Assembly: GCA_003557765.1 (NCBI GenBank)
Contig: PWNO01000069.1
Coordinates: 1 to 64,000 of the forward strand
Direction of reading: 5' to 3'
Length of the DNA: 64,000 nt
From: Bacteroidales bacterium
GTDB taxonomy: Bacteria > Bacteroidota > Bacteroidia > Bacteroidales > UBA7960
The position numbers and the translations under genes are program-made. A model generated the notes under the pieces. The model was not told where the DNA came from, searched no databases, and saw only the letters and a list, made by a program, of their open reading frames with translations. Positions 34,317 to 42,936 of this stretch are shown piece by piece; the first letter of the stretch is position 1, and each line of letters begins with the position of its first letter.

Positions 34317-35678
34317 ATGCCGAACACACACGCTTTTTTGCTCAAAAATGCAACCATCATCAATGAAGGCACATCCCGAAAGGGAAACTTGCTGATCAGG
34401 GACAGTAAGATCGCTGCCATACACCACAAAGGGTTGCCCGAAGGCATGGACACAGCAACAGTGGAGGTGATCGACCTTGAAGGCATGCTGCTGTTGCCGG
34501 GTGTAATTGACGACCAGGTGCACTTTCGTGAACCGGGCCTGACCCACAAGGCAGATATCCATACGGAGTCCCGGGCGGCTGTTGCCGGTGGCATCACCAG
34601 CTTCATGGAGATGCCAAACACCATCCCGCAAACTACCAGTCAACAGCAATTGGAAAAAAAATATCGCCTGGCACAAGAAAACAGCCTGGCCAATTTTGCT
34701 TTTTATCTTGGCGCCACAAACGACAACCTGGACGAACTGAAAGCCTGCGACCCTTCATCGGTTTGTGGCATCAAGGTGTTTATGGGCTCCTCCACTGGTA
34801 ACATGCTTGTGGACAGCAAAGATGCCCTGGAAGACATTTTCAGGGAAGTAAAGCTCCCCATCGCCGTGCACTGTGAAGACGAAGCAACAGTACAAGCAAA
34901 CCTGGCTGCTGCAAAGGAAGTATATGGGGATGACATTCCGATGTTCATGCACGCACTGATCCGAAGTCATGAAGCTTGTGAAACATCCTCCCGCCTTGCC
35001 ATTGAACTGGCACTAAAACACGATGCCAGGTTGCACCTGTTGCACCTGAGCACCCGGAACGAAATCCGCCTGCTGAACAACAACCAGCGGATTGCAGACA
35101 AACGTATCACCGCCGAGGCCTGTGTACACCACCTCTGGTTCCATATTGACGACTATGCAGAAAAAGGGGCTTTCATCAAATGGAATCCAGCCATCAAATA
35201 CGCAACTGACAGAAAGGCCTTGATCGAAGCTGTCAGGGAAGGTTATATCGATGTGCTGGCCACAGACCACGCCCCGCATACCCTGGAAGAAAAAAAGAAG
35301 CCTTATACAAACTGTCCTTCAGGTGCTCCAATGGTACAGCACGCCCTTCCGGCAATGCTTACCCTGGCCGACAAATACAACATAGGTGCGGAAAAGATCG
35401 TTGAGCTGATGTGCCACAATCCGGCTATTTGCTTTGGTATCAAAAACAGGGGGTTCATTCGTGAGGGCTACGCAGCAGACCTTGTCGTGGTTGACCCCAA
35501 AGGGAAAACAAAGCCGGATAAGGATAACATCCTGTATAAATGCGGTTGGTCACCAATGGAGGGTTATACCCTGAAAACAAAGGTGAAATATACTTTTGTG
35601 AACGGTAATCTCGTTTACCATAACGGGACGTTTACAGCGCACAACAAAGGGGAGGCATTGAAGTTTGGAATACATTAA
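34317..35678 (+). CDS. pyrC: Dihydroorotase
   Basis: This 453-residue class I dihydroorotase of the amidohydrolase superfamily closes carbamoyl-aspartate to dihydroorotate in pyrimidine synthesis. GVIDDQVHFREPGLTHK holds His69 and Arg71. The position of the first histidine of the usual HxH metal pair is Gln67. GIKVFMGSSTGN has the lysine that is carboxylated in relatives, and VHCED, LHLLHLST and ATDHAPH supply the remaining metal ligands and the catalytic aspartate. The stop overlaps the next ATG by one base (TAATG). Confidence 0.9.
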   Translation: MPNTHAFLLKNATIINEGTSRKGNLLIRDSKIAAIHHKGLPEGMDTATVEVIDLEGMLLLPGVIDDQVHFREPGLTHKADIHTESRAAVAGGITSFMEMPNTIPQTTSQQQLEKKYRLAQENSLANFAFYLGATNDNLDELKACDPSSVCGIKVFMGSSTGNMLVDSKDALEDIFREVKLPIAVHCEDEATVQANLAAAKEVYGDDIPMFMHALIRSHEACETSSRLAIELALKHDARLHLLHLSTRNEIRLLNNNQRIADKRITAEACVHHLWFHIDDYAEKGAFIKWNPAIKYATDRKALIEAVREGYIDVLATDHAPHTLEEKKKPYTNCPSGAPMVQHALPAMLTLADKYNIGAEKIVELMCHNPAICFGIKNRGFIREGYAADLVVVDPKGKTKPDKDNILYKCGWSPMEGYTLKTKVKYTFVNGNLVYHNGTFTAHNKGEALKFGIH

Positions 35679-36163
35679 TGACAGGGACTGACCAGTCCGA
35701 AGTTTCAATTTTGAATATGTACATCTTTTTGAAAACATCCGGCAAATTAAGCAACTTGGCTTTAGGGATGATGCTGTTGGCCCTGGTATCCTGCACTTTT
35801 TTCCGGGCACCGGGCCGGGACGACTGCGACAAAATATTGACCAGGGAACAGATGACCGAGATTCTCACCGACATCTACCTGTATGAAAGCTTCGCCCGGG
35901 AATTGCAAAGCCTTAAGCCTGAATTCAGGGATTCGGCCAAATACTATTACGCCGGTATTTATCATTACCATGATATAGATCCTGCCGTTTTTCAGGAGGC
36001 ATTGGACTGTTATCTTCTGGATAATCGGGAGATGGATGCCATCCATGAGGAAATATTGAATCGCCTTAGCATCATGGGAAGTGAAATAGAGCAAGTACGG
36101 GATGATGCACTTGATGGCTATATACCCGAGAGGCCGCTTACCTCCCCACCCGATACACTCTAA
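35678..36163 (+). CDS. DUF4296 domain lipoprotein
   Basis: This 161-residue protein has a lipobox LLALVSC and a DUF4296-like segment: ILTREQMTEILTDIYLYES, FRDSAKYYYAGIYHYHDIDPAVFQEALDCYL. The start at 35678 overlaps the pyrC stop (TAATG), suggesting coupling; ATG 35717 would give a more usual signal length. DUF4296 proteins are small Bacteroidota envelope proteins of unknown function, and pyrC adjacency is, as far as I recall, common for them. Confidence 0.78.
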   Translation: MTGTDQSEVSILNMYIFLKTSGKLSNLALGMMLLALVSCTFFRAPGRDDCDKILTREQMTEILTDIYLYESFARELQSLKPEFRDSAKYYYAGIYHYHDIDPAVFQEALDCYLLDNREMDAIHEEILNRLSIMGSEIEQVRDDALDGYIPERPLTSPPDTL

Positions 36164-36174
36164 TCGGATCTTGG

Positions 36175-36195
36175 ATTATTGCACCACACAATAAT
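36175..36195 (+). terminator. Weak hairpin between convergent genes
   Basis: ATTATTG (36175-36181) and CAATAAT (36189-36195) form a 7-bp stem with a 7-nt loop, followed by ACATTATTTTT. It fills the 35-bp gap between the DUF4296 gene and urocanase and is AU-rich, so termination would be weak. Confidence 0.5.
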
Positions 36196-36198
36196 ACA

Positions 36199-38217
36199 TT
36201 ATTTTTCGCCCAGGAATAGTCTATCCAGCAGGCCGTCGTCAGCCATATTTGGCAGTGTGATCTTAAGTCGGGGTTCAACTTCCATTGCGCGCCTGATGGC
36301 AAATACCGCTTCCTTGTTTCTTGCCCAGCTTCTTCGTGCAATGCCGTTATTCACATCCCAGAAAAGCATACTTTCCAACCTGCGTTCAGCATTGTCAGAA
36401 CCATCGAGCACCATGCCAAAGCCTCCGTTGATCACTTCACCCCAGCCTACGCCACCACCATTGTGTATCGACACCCAGGTAGCTCCCCTGAAGCTGTCAC
36501 CAATCACGTTATGTATGGCCATGTCGGCAGTAAACTGTGAGCCATCGTAGATGTTGGACGTTTCACGATAAGGGCTGTCGGTGCCACTCACATCATGATG
36601 ATCCCGGCCAAGAATAACAGGTCCCTTAAGCCGTTTGTCGCGGATGGCATCATTGAAGGCCCGCGCAATACGAATGCGGCCTTCACTGTCGGCATACAGG
36701 ATGCGTGCCTGTGAACCTACTACCATCTTGTTTTCCTCTGCCTGTTCAATCCAGCGCAGGTTATCGTCGAGCTGTTGCCTGATCTCATCAGGTGCCTTAT
36801 TCCTCATGTCGCTGAGCACTTCTGCAGCAATCTGGTCGGTCAGGCGAAGGTCTTCGGGGTCAGAAGAGCCGCAAACCCAGCGGAAGGGACCAAATCCGTA
36901 ATCGAAACACATAGGCCCCATGATGTCTTGCACATAGCTGGGATAGCGGTAGGATTTATCCTTCTTGAAGACATCGGCACCGGCACGGCCTGCCTCCAAC
37001 AGGAAAGCATTGCCATAATCCCAGAAATACATGCCCTGCTCAACCAATTTGTTAATTGCATCCACGTGACGTACAAGCGATGACTGTACCTTTTTACGGA
37101 AAGCATCCGGATCGGCTGCCATCATCTCGTTGGCCTCTTCAAAACTTATGCCTGCAGGATAATAGCCACCTGCATAAGGGTTATGCAACGATGTCTGATC
37201 CGAGCCTAATTCGACGTGTATCCCCACGTCCACAAATTTTTCCCAGAGATCCACTATGTTACCCTGGTACGCCAGCGACACCGCCTCCTTGCCTTCTTTT
37301 GCCTTTCTAATCCGTCTTATCAACTCGTCCAGGTCCTCATACACTTCATCTACCCAGCCCTGTTCATAACGTGTGCGGGTGGCCCTGGGGTTGACCTCGG
37401 CGATGACGCCAATGGCTCCGGCAATCACTGCAGCCTTGGGCTGTGCACCTGACATGCCTCCAAGGCCGCTTGATACAAACAGTTTCCCAGCCAGGCTTCC
37501 ATCGCCGCCTTTAAGCATCCTGCCGGCATTAAGCACGGTAATGGTGGTGCCATGCACGATGCCTTGCGGGCCAATGTACATAAATGAACCAGCCGTCATC
37601 TGCCCGTACTGGGTTACACCAAGGGCGTTAAACCGCTCCCAGTCATCAGGTTTCGAATAGTTGGGAATCATCATCCCGTTCGTGACCACCGCACGCGGGG
37701 CGTCCGGATGCGACGGAAAAAGACCCATGGGATGCCCGCTGTACAATACCAGAGTCTGTTCATCGGTCATCGTGGCAAGGTACTGCATGCACAGCCGGTA
37801 TTGGGCCCAGTTCTGAAATACAGCACCATTTCCGCCATAGGTGATCAGCTCGTGAGGGTGCTGAGCTACAGCATAGTCCAGGTTATTGCTCAACATCAGC
37901 ATGATGGCAGCAGCCTGGTGGGAACGGTGCGGGAAATCATTCACGCTTCGGGCATGAATGGGGTAAGCAGGACGAAAACGATACATATAGATGCGCCCGT
38001 AAGTCTTTAACTCTTCCATAAATTCCGGAGCGAGTGTGTGATGAAACTTCTCCGGAAAATAGCGCAATGCATTCTTTACTGCCAGGCGTTTTTCCTCTGG
38101 TGTTAAAATATCTTTGCGCCTGGGTGCGTGATTGACTCCTGGATCATAAGGCTTTGGCTCAGGCAACTGATCCGGAATCCCCTCCAGGATGGCTTTCTTA
38201 AAAGCTTGATCAGACAT
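36199..38217 (-). CDS. hutU: Urocanate hydratase
   Basis: This 672-residue enzyme starts from ATG 38217 (MSDQAFKKAILEG); an upstream in-frame ATG at 38238 would add seven residues. It hydrates urocanate to imidazolonepropionate, the second step of histidine degradation, with tightly bound NAD+. TYGGNGAVFQNWAQYRL, LYSGHPMGLFPSH, NAGRMLKGGDGSLAGKLFVSSGLGGMSGAQ (read in parts) and SDQTSLHNPYAGGYYPAG are family signatures. It is about 115 residues longer than the well-known 555-residue form, as I expect for the long subgroup in Bacteroidota. No other hut gene is nearby. Confidence 0.93.
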   Translation of the reverse strand: MSDQAFKKAILEGIPDQLPEPKPYDPGVNHAPRRKDILTPEEKRLAVKNALRYFPEKFHHTLAPEFMEELKTYGRIYMYRFRPAYPIHARSVNDFPHRSHQAAAIMLMLSNNLDYAVAQHPHELITYGGNGAVFQNWAQYRLCMQYLATMTDEQTLVLYSGHPMGLFPSHPDAPRAVVTNGMMIPNYSKPDDWERFNALGVTQYGQMTAGSFMYIGPQGIVHGTTITVLNAGRMLKGGDGSLAGKLFVSSGLGGMSGAQPKAAVIAGAIGVIAEVNPRATRTRYEQGWVDEVYEDLDELIRRIRKAKEGKEAVSLAYQGNIVDLWEKFVDVGIHVELGSDQTSLHNPYAGGYYPAGISFEEANEMMAADPDAFRKKVQSSLVRHVDAINKLVEQGMYFWDYGNAFLLEAGRAGADVFKKDKSYRYPSYVQDIMGPMCFDYGFGPFRWVCGSSDPEDLRLTDQIAAEVLSDMRNKAPDEIRQQLDDNLRWIEQAEENKMVVGSQARILYADSEGRIRIARAFNDAIRDKRLKGPVILGRDHHDVSGTDSPYRETSNIYDGSQFTADMAIHNVIGDSFRGATWVSIHNGGGVGWGEVINGGFGMVLDGSDNAERRLESMLFWDVNNGIARRSWARNKEAVFAIRRAMEVEPRLKITLPNMADDGLLDRLFLGEK

Positions 38218-38225
38218 GGTTGATT

Positions 38226-38277
38226 TTTTAAAGGACAAAAAGACAAAAGGACAAAAGGTCGGAAAGTCAAAAAGTCC
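38226..38277. repeat. GGACAAAA word array
   Basis: Five to six 7-9 bp steps of GGACAAAAA, GACAAAAG or GTCGGAAA lie just upstream of the urocanase start. The same words occur at 55217-55260 after the DUF2027 gene. The rest of the gap to 38346 is a CCTCAATCTT / CTTCCTACT-rich low-complexity stretch. Confidence 0.75.
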
Positions 38278-38346
38278 GGGTTTGTGTTGACCTCAAACTG
38301 CCTTATTCTCAACCTCAATCTTCACCTTCTTACTGATTACTTCCTA

Positions 38347-38751
38347 CTACCTACTTTTTACTTCAACGAAGGGCATATCCCAGGAGAACCATTCCTCTTC
38401 AACCGTGTCCATAAAAATGTCATCAGCCCGGAAACGCAGTTCATCACGGCGCCCCCTGATACTTTCACCAGGCTCGAGAAATACTTCCTGCTCCTCGCTT
38501 TCAAAAAACAATTGGTGGTCGCGGTAAAAGCCCACGGTAAAACGAAATACCAGATGTTCATCGGTGAGGTTGGTGATACGCAGGTTGAGCAAGGCGTTCG
38601 GATTGCGGGCAAAAAAACGCTCCTTCTGCCAGCGATATTCGATAAGGACTTCGTCCGTACGCTCGTGCTCGTGATACTGTACCTGCCCGAAGGCAAACTG
38701 GGCCCCCACGAGGAGCACCAGGAATAATGCCAATGTTTTCATTGTTTTCAT
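38347..38751 (-). CDS. Hypothetical exported protein
   Basis: This 134-residue protein has a signal peptide (MKTMKTLALFLVLLVGAQFAFGQ) and a mature part that reads like a beta-sandwich: VLIEYRWQKERF, LLNLRITNLTDEHLVFRFTVGFY, EVFLEPGESIRG. I do not recognise the family. It lies between the sigma factor and urocanase genes on the same strand and may be cotranscribed with the sigma factor (36-bp gap). Confidence 0.7.
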   Translation of the reverse strand: MKTMKTLALFLVLLVGAQFAFGQVQYHEHERTDEVLIEYRWQKERFFARNPNALLNLRITNLTDEHLVFRFTVGFYRDHQLFFESEEQEVFLEPGESIRGRRDELRFRADDIFMDTVEEEWFSWDMPFVEVKSR

Positions 38752-38787
38752 TTTTCACCCTTTATTTTTCATTTTTCATTTTCCTCC

Positions 38788-39393
38788 CTACATCCGTTCC
38801 CGGATATTGACCAGCGAACGATATAAAAACTCGCGGGCGCGGAAAAGCTGTGCTTTCACTGTGCCTAGAGGGATGTCGAGTTCCGTGGCAATCTCCTCAT
38901 AAGACTGCTCCTCAAAATAACGCATGTTAATCAGGCTGCGATACCTTGGCTTGAGTGTTTCAACCACTTGTCGCACCAATTCAAGCTTTTGGCTTTTGAT
39001 GAACTTCTCCTCGGGATTGACCATGTCTGCCATGAATTGGAACTTGTCTTCCGGCTTATCGATATTTTCATTGGCCTCCTGGCTCAGCACATTTTTTTTC
39101 TTTTTTCTGATAAAGTCAATGCCGTGGTTAGAAGCGATCTTGAAAAGCCAGGTGCTAAAAGCATATTTTTCATTGTACTGATGGATGTGGGTAAAAGCCT
39201 TACCAAATGTCTCAATACAGAGGTCTTCAGCATCATCAGGGTTACCGGTGATCTTAAGCAACATGAAGAATATCGTATCCCTGTATATCTTCATCAACTT
39301 AGCCCAGGCCTGTTGATTACCCTCTCCCACAGCCTCTTTCAGCAAGGCCAGATCCCGTTTCGCTTTTTCTGTCTGATTGGCTTTTTCTTTCAT
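38788..39393 (-). CDS. ECF-type RNA polymerase sigma factor
   Basis: This 201-residue protein starts from ATG 39393. Region 2 is RDTIFFMLLKITGNPDDAEDL, KYAFSTWLFKIASNHGIDFIRKKKK (core binding and -10 recognition). Region 4 is LKPRYRSLINMRYFEEQSYEEIATELDIPLGTVKAQLFRAREFL (read in parts), a helix-turn-helix for -35 recognition. There is no region 1 or 3, so it is an ECF-class factor. No anti-sigma gene is adjacent, so control is unknown. An open frame reaches back to 39597 but overlaps the tgt promoter and lacks family similarity. Confidence 0.9.
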   Translation of the reverse strand: MKEKANQTEKAKRDLALLKEAVGEGNQQAWAKLMKIYRDTIFFMLLKITGNPDDAEDLCIETFGKAFTHIHQYNEKYAFSTWLFKIASNHGIDFIRKKKKNVLSQEANENIDKPEDKFQFMADMVNPEEKFIKSQKLELVRQVVETLKPRYRSLINMRYFEEQSYEEIATELDIPLGTVKAQLFRAREFLYRSLVNIRERM

Positions 39394-39605
39394 CCTGATA
39401 TGATGGAGAAGAAGTTTTCCCGTTAAAAACGGGTGATTGGTCACATGTAGTCTCCCCGAAACGAAATTACATATTTTTTCACTATCATAAGGGCTTAGTT
39501 TGAAGATGACTTTATGGGCTGTATTATGCACGTATTTATAATTTTCAGCATGCTGCTTATTCATGCGTTGTGGTTTAATTCTTAAAGAAACCTTCATATG
39601 GTATA

Positions 39606-39636
39606 TTTTGTTCCATATGAATACTTTCTATCTTTG
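39606..39636 (+). promoter_or_regulatory. tgt promoter, near-consensus Bacteroidota type
   Basis: TTTTG (39606-39610), 18 bp, then TATCTTTG (39629-39636) is a full match to the -33 TTTG / -7 TAnnTTTG pattern. Transcription would start near 39643, about 13 nt before the tgt ATG at 39656. It is the best promoter match in the window. Confidence 0.72.
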
Positions 39637-39655
39637 GAAAAAATTAGTTGATCAG

Positions 39656-40786
39656 ATGAGGTTTGAAAAAGAAGTGCGTGATGGGAAAAGCCATGCCAGG
39701 GCAGGTGCGCTGCACACGGAGCATGGTGTAATCAAAACACCTGTTTTTATGCCTGTCGGTACAGCCGCCACCGTAAAGGCCATCCATCACAAAGACCTTG
39801 AGGAAGAGGTTAGGGCCGGAATCATCCTGGGCAACACTTATCACCTCTATCTGCGGCCAGGGATGGACATTCTCCGCAAAGCCGGCGGCATACACCAGTT
39901 CATGTCGTGGGAGAGACCCGTGCTGACTGACAGTGGAGGATACCAGGTGTATTCCCTTGCTGAAAGACGGAAGCTGACTGAAGAAGGCGTGACATTCCGT
40001 TCGCATATAGACGGTTCTTCCCACCTCTTCACCCCTGAAAAGGTGATGGATATCCAGCGAACCATAGGAGCTGACATCATCATGGCATTCGACGAATGCA
40101 CGCCTTTTCCATGTGACCGGACATATGCCAGGCAATCCATGGAGCTTACACATCGCTGGCTGCAACGTTGCTGCGATCATTTTGACAATGGAAGCGACCT
40201 CTACGGTTACAACCAAACCATGTTCCCCATTGTACAGGGCAGCACGTACCGTGACCTGCGCGAAGCATCCGCAGCGCACATCAGCAGTTTTGAACGTGCA
40301 GGAAATGCCATTGGCGGCTTGTCGGTAGGTGAACCCACCGATGTCATGTATGAGATGACGGAACTGGTGTGCGGCATCCTGCCTGAAGACAAGCCCAGGT
40401 ACCTCATGGGCGTTGGTACACCGGCAAACATCCTGGAGTGCATTGCCTTGGGCGTGGACATGTTCGACTGCGTGATGCCTACGCGAAACGCCCGCAATGG
40501 TATGCTGTTCACCAGTGAAGGCGTCATCAACATCAGAAACAAGAAATGGGAAGCGGACTTTTCCCTTATCGACCCAAATGGTGAGACCTTCGCCGATAAA
40601 AGATACACCCGTGCCTACCTGCGCCACCTCTTTACAGCCGGTGAGATGCTCGGACCGATGATTGCCACCCTGCATAACCTGCGGTTCTATCTTTGGCTCG
40701 TTGAAGAGGCCCGGAAACAGATCCTGCAGGATAACTTCGCTCATTGGAAAAACCTGATGATCCCCAAATTATCCTCTCGCCTGTAA
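39656..40786 (+). CDS. tgt: Queuine tRNA-ribosyltransferase without Cys zinc motif
   Basis: TGT exchanges guanine 34 of GUN-anticodon tRNAs for preQ1. The start at ATG 39656 (MRFEKEVRDGKSHARAG) gives 376 residues; the frame runs back to 39563 without similarity. LTDSGGYQVYSLAERR holds the catalytic aspartate region, FPIVQGSTYRDLR and GGLSVGEP bind base, and MFDCVMPTRNARNG contains the nucleophile aspartate. Where the family has C-x-C-x-x-C for zinc, this protein reads PNGETFADKRYTRAYL, with no cysteine. The gene precedes an LptF/G-type permease. Confidence 0.93.
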   Translation: MRFEKEVRDGKSHARAGALHTEHGVIKTPVFMPVGTAATVKAIHHKDLEEEVRAGIILGNTYHLYLRPGMDILRKAGGIHQFMSWERPVLTDSGGYQVYSLAERRKLTEEGVTFRSHIDGSSHLFTPEKVMDIQRTIGADIIMAFDECTPFPCDRTYARQSMELTHRWLQRCCDHFDNGSDLYGYNQTMFPIVQGSTYRDLREASAAHISSFERAGNAIGGLSVGEPTDVMYEMTELVCGILPEDKPRYLMGVGTPANILECIALGVDMFDCVMPTRNARNGMLFTSEGVINIRNKKWEADFSLIDPNGETFADKRYTRAYLRHLFTAGEMLGPMIATLHNLRFYLWLVEEARKQILQDNFAHWKNLMIPKLSSRL

Positions 40787-40849
40787 TTTTTTAAACTGTG
40801 AATATTTTTTCAACTGTCTATATATCTTGGGTTTGCGTTTTCAAGAGGA

Positions 40850-40919
40850 CTGCTATTGGCTATTAGCTATTGGCTTTCTTCATTCTTCATTCTTCATTCT
40901 TCATTCTTCATTTTTAATT
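40850..40919. repeat. TTGGCTA and TTCTTCA word arrays
   Basis: Two arrays abut: TATTGGCTATTAGCTATTGG (7-bp steps) and then five TTCTTCA/CATTCTT steps ending in CATTTTTAATTTCC. They occupy the gap between tgt and the LptF/G-type gene. A TTGGCTA-family array in the reverse orientation lies at 63728-63774. Confidence 0.85.
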
Positions 40920-40944
40920 TCCTACCCCCCTCCAAAATATCCTG

Positions 40945-40952
40945 TATCTTTG
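40945..40952 (+). promoter_or_regulatory. -7 box (TATCTTTG)
   Basis: An exact TAnnTTTG match lies 114 bp upstream of the permease start at 41067, right after the short-word arrays. No TTTG -33 element is seen. Confidence 0.4.
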
Positions 40953-41066
40953 CCCCGTTTAATCCTTTGATATCAATGGGATAAAAACACAGGCCACCCC
41001 GGGCTGGCGAAGGCAATGTTGCACACCAGGGTGGCAACCAACATATGCGGGACACGCACTTCACCC

Positions 41067-42146
41067 ATGCTGAAAAAACTGGACATATACATCATCAAAA
41101 AGTTCCTGGGGACATTCGTATATGCCATATCACTGATCATCCTCATCGTGGTGATCTTTGACCTCTCTGAGAAAATCGACAACTTCATTGAGCACCAGGC
41201 ATCATTCCGGGATGTGGTGCTGGTGTATTATGTCAACTTCATCCCATACTTCATCAACCTGTTCAGCCCACTGTTCACGTTTATCACTGTGGTTTTTTTT
41301 ACTTCTCGCATGGCCTTCAACACCGAGATCATTGCCATCCTGAGTGCCGGAGTTAGTTTTCGCAGGTTGCTCAGACCATACCTCATCTCGGCCATTCTTC
41401 TTTCATTGGTCGCCATATACCTCTCGAACGTAATCATCCCCAATGCCAACGAAAAGAGACTGGAATTTGAGCGATCCTTTGTGCGAAAACCGGAGAGCTT
41501 TCGTGGCCGCAACATCCACATGCAGGTCCGGCCAGGTATTTTTGTGTACCTCGAATCGTTTAACGAAAGAAGCCAGACAGGCTATCGTTTTGCCCTGGAA
41601 CGTATTGAAGATGGCAGTCTGAAAAGCAAGATGCTTGCTGATCAAGCCCGCTTCAACCCGGAAGATACCACCTGGACCATCCGCAACTACAATGTGAGAG
41701 AAATCGACGGCTTGGAGGAAAATTTGCGTTTTGGCATTGAGAAGGATACCCTGTTGCCTTTTACGCCTTTTGATTTTATTCAGAACCTAAAAGACATGGA
41801 GACGATGAACTTTCGGGAACTGAATGAGTTTATTGCCAACGAACGGCTCAAAGGCTCTGAATTCGTTGTGTTTTATGAGGTGGAAAGGCACCGGCGTCTT
41901 GCTTTCCCTTTTGCCACGCTGGTGCTGACCTTCATTGGCGTGGCCCTCTCCAGCCAAAAGGTGCGTGGTGGTATCGGACTGCATCTGGGGGCTGGCATTA
42001 CCATAAGCTTTGCTTTCATCCTCTTTATGCAGGTCACCACCACATTCGCCACCAAGGGAAACCTCCATCCCATCTTGGCGGTATGGATACCCAACATGAT
42101 CTTCGGAATCCTGGGCGCATACCTGCTCAAGGTTGCACCAAAATAA
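41067..42146 (+). CDS. LptF/LptG (YjgP/YjgQ) family permease
   Basis: This 359-residue inner-membrane protein starts from ATG 41067 (MLKKLDIYIIKKFLGTF); the frame extends to 41016. It has the family layout: three N-terminal helices (AISLIILIVVIFDLSEK, FIPYFINLFSPLFTFITVV, ISAILLSLVAIYLSNVIIP), a periplasmic jelly-roll domain, and three C-terminal helices ending GILGAYLL. Members move lipopolysaccharide from the inner membrane into the Lpt bridge. Adjacency to tgt is, as far as I recall, frequent in Bacteroidota. Confidence 0.87.
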   Translation: MLKKLDIYIIKKFLGTFVYAISLIILIVVIFDLSEKIDNFIEHQASFRDVVLVYYVNFIPYFINLFSPLFTFITVVFFTSRMAFNTEIIAILSAGVSFRRLLRPYLISAILLSLVAIYLSNVIIPNANEKRLEFERSFVRKPESFRGRNIHMQVRPGIFVYLESFNERSQTGYRFALERIEDGSLKSKMLADQARFNPEDTTWTIRNYNVREIDGLEENLRFGIEKDTLLPFTPFDFIQNLKDMETMNFRELNEFIANERLKGSEFVVFYEVERHRRLAFPFATLVLTFIGVALSSQKVRGGIGLHLGAGITISFAFILFMQVTTTFATKGNLHPILAVWIPNMIFGILGAYLLKVAPK

Positions 42147-42149
42147 AAC

Positions 42150-42177
42150 GCCCCGGGCCCTTAAAGGGACCCGAGGC
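42150..42177 (-). terminator. Terminator hairpin between convergent genes
   Basis: CGGGCCCT and AGGGACCCG form a bulged stem with a three-base loop, extended by outer GCC/GGC. On the minus strand it is followed by GTTTTATTTT, so it mainly ends the DUF6132 transcript; it may also stop the opposing permease transcript. Confidence 0.65.
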
Positions 42178-42199
42178 CTCTTTCAGTTAAGCCTGCAGA

Positions 42200-42502
42200 C
42201 TATGCTGTCTCGTCATCACTGGAATCCATATCTTTGCCTTTCTTAACAAAAAAATCTGGAAGCAAATACCCAAGGATACCACCCCAGGCCATGCTCATGT
42301 ATGGATTTGATGTGATGGCACAACTGCCGGTTCTGCACCCGATGAAATAGAAATACGCATAACCGGCCAAAACACCCACAAGTGTGAATGCGCCCACCAC
42401 ATATAAATAACGCCGGCGGGTCACGGAAAACGGAAAATTGCGACGCTTCTCCTTTCGATCCTTTGTGCCTTTAAACATATTGTACGCTTTGTCCTCTTGC
42501 AT
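42200..42502 (-). CDS. DUF6132 family membrane protein
   Basis: This 100-residue protein has a basic N-terminus (KDRKEKRRNF) and two hydrophobic segments: YLYVVGAFTLVGVLAGYAYFY and the C-terminal MAWGGILGYLLPDFF. Between them is the family signature GCRTGSCAITSNPYMS with two cysteines. The cysteine pair and thioredoxin neighbours suggest a redox or sulfur role, which is inference. It is downstream of trxA on the same strand. Confidence 0.75.
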   Translation of the reverse strand: MQEDKAYNMFKGTKDRKEKRRNFPFSVTRRRYLYVVGAFTLVGVLAGYAYFYFIGCRTGSCAITSNPYMSMAWGGILGYLLPDFFVKKGKDMDSSDDETA

Positions 42503-42555
42503 AACACAGGAATGTTTAATTCAAAGTCCTTGTCAAATTATCAGGTGCCAGCGGA

Positions 42556-42909
42556 CTATTCTACACCGAGCACATCATTAATGCCTTTCTTCAGGGCATC
42601 CTTGGGCAACGCGCCGGTAGCCATCTGTGGCTGGCCTTCCTGTGGAACGAACAAGATGGAAGGAATGCTGCGAATGCCAAACATGGCAGCCAGCTCTTGC
42701 TCCTTCTCTGTGTCGATCTTATAAATGTCAACCTTGCCTTTATATTCTTCAGACAGCTCTTCCATGATGGGAGTCAACGTACGACAAGGCGCGCACCAAT
42801 CGGCATAAAAATCAATTACACAAGGCCTGTCACCCGCGAATTTCCACTCCTTGTGGTTCTCAAAATCAAAAACTTTCTCCTTGAATACTTCTTTTGTTAG
42901 GTTTTCCAT
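42556..42909 (-). CDS. trxA: Thioredoxin
   Basis: This 117-residue soluble thioredoxin has the active site WCAPC (DFYADWCAPCRTLTP), the conserved cis-proline RSIPSILF and GALPKDAL. It lacks a signal peptide, so it acts in the cytoplasm. The N-terminus (KEVFKEKVFDFENHKEW) resembles a thioredoxin subgroup found in Bacteroidota. It is followed by the DUF6132 gene (53-bp gap) and preceded by a second, membrane-anchored thioredoxin gene (27-bp gap), so the three probably form an operon. Confidence 0.9.
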   Translation of the reverse strand: MENLTKEVFKEKVFDFENHKEWKFAGDRPCVIDFYADWCAPCRTLTPIMEELSEEYKGKVDIYKIDTEKEQELAAMFGIRSIPSILFVPQEGQPQMATGALPKDALKKGINDVLGVE

Positions 42910-42936
42910 AATTGTTGTGGTGATAAGATTTATAGT

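Noticed and set aside
39394..39597. N-terminal extension of the sigma factor
   Set aside because: It overlaps the gap with the tgt promoter, has no similarity to sigma domains, and ATG 39393 gives the normal length.
39644..40744. 366-codon minus-strand frame over tgt
   Set aside because: It is a shadow of the tgt frame with unnatural composition.
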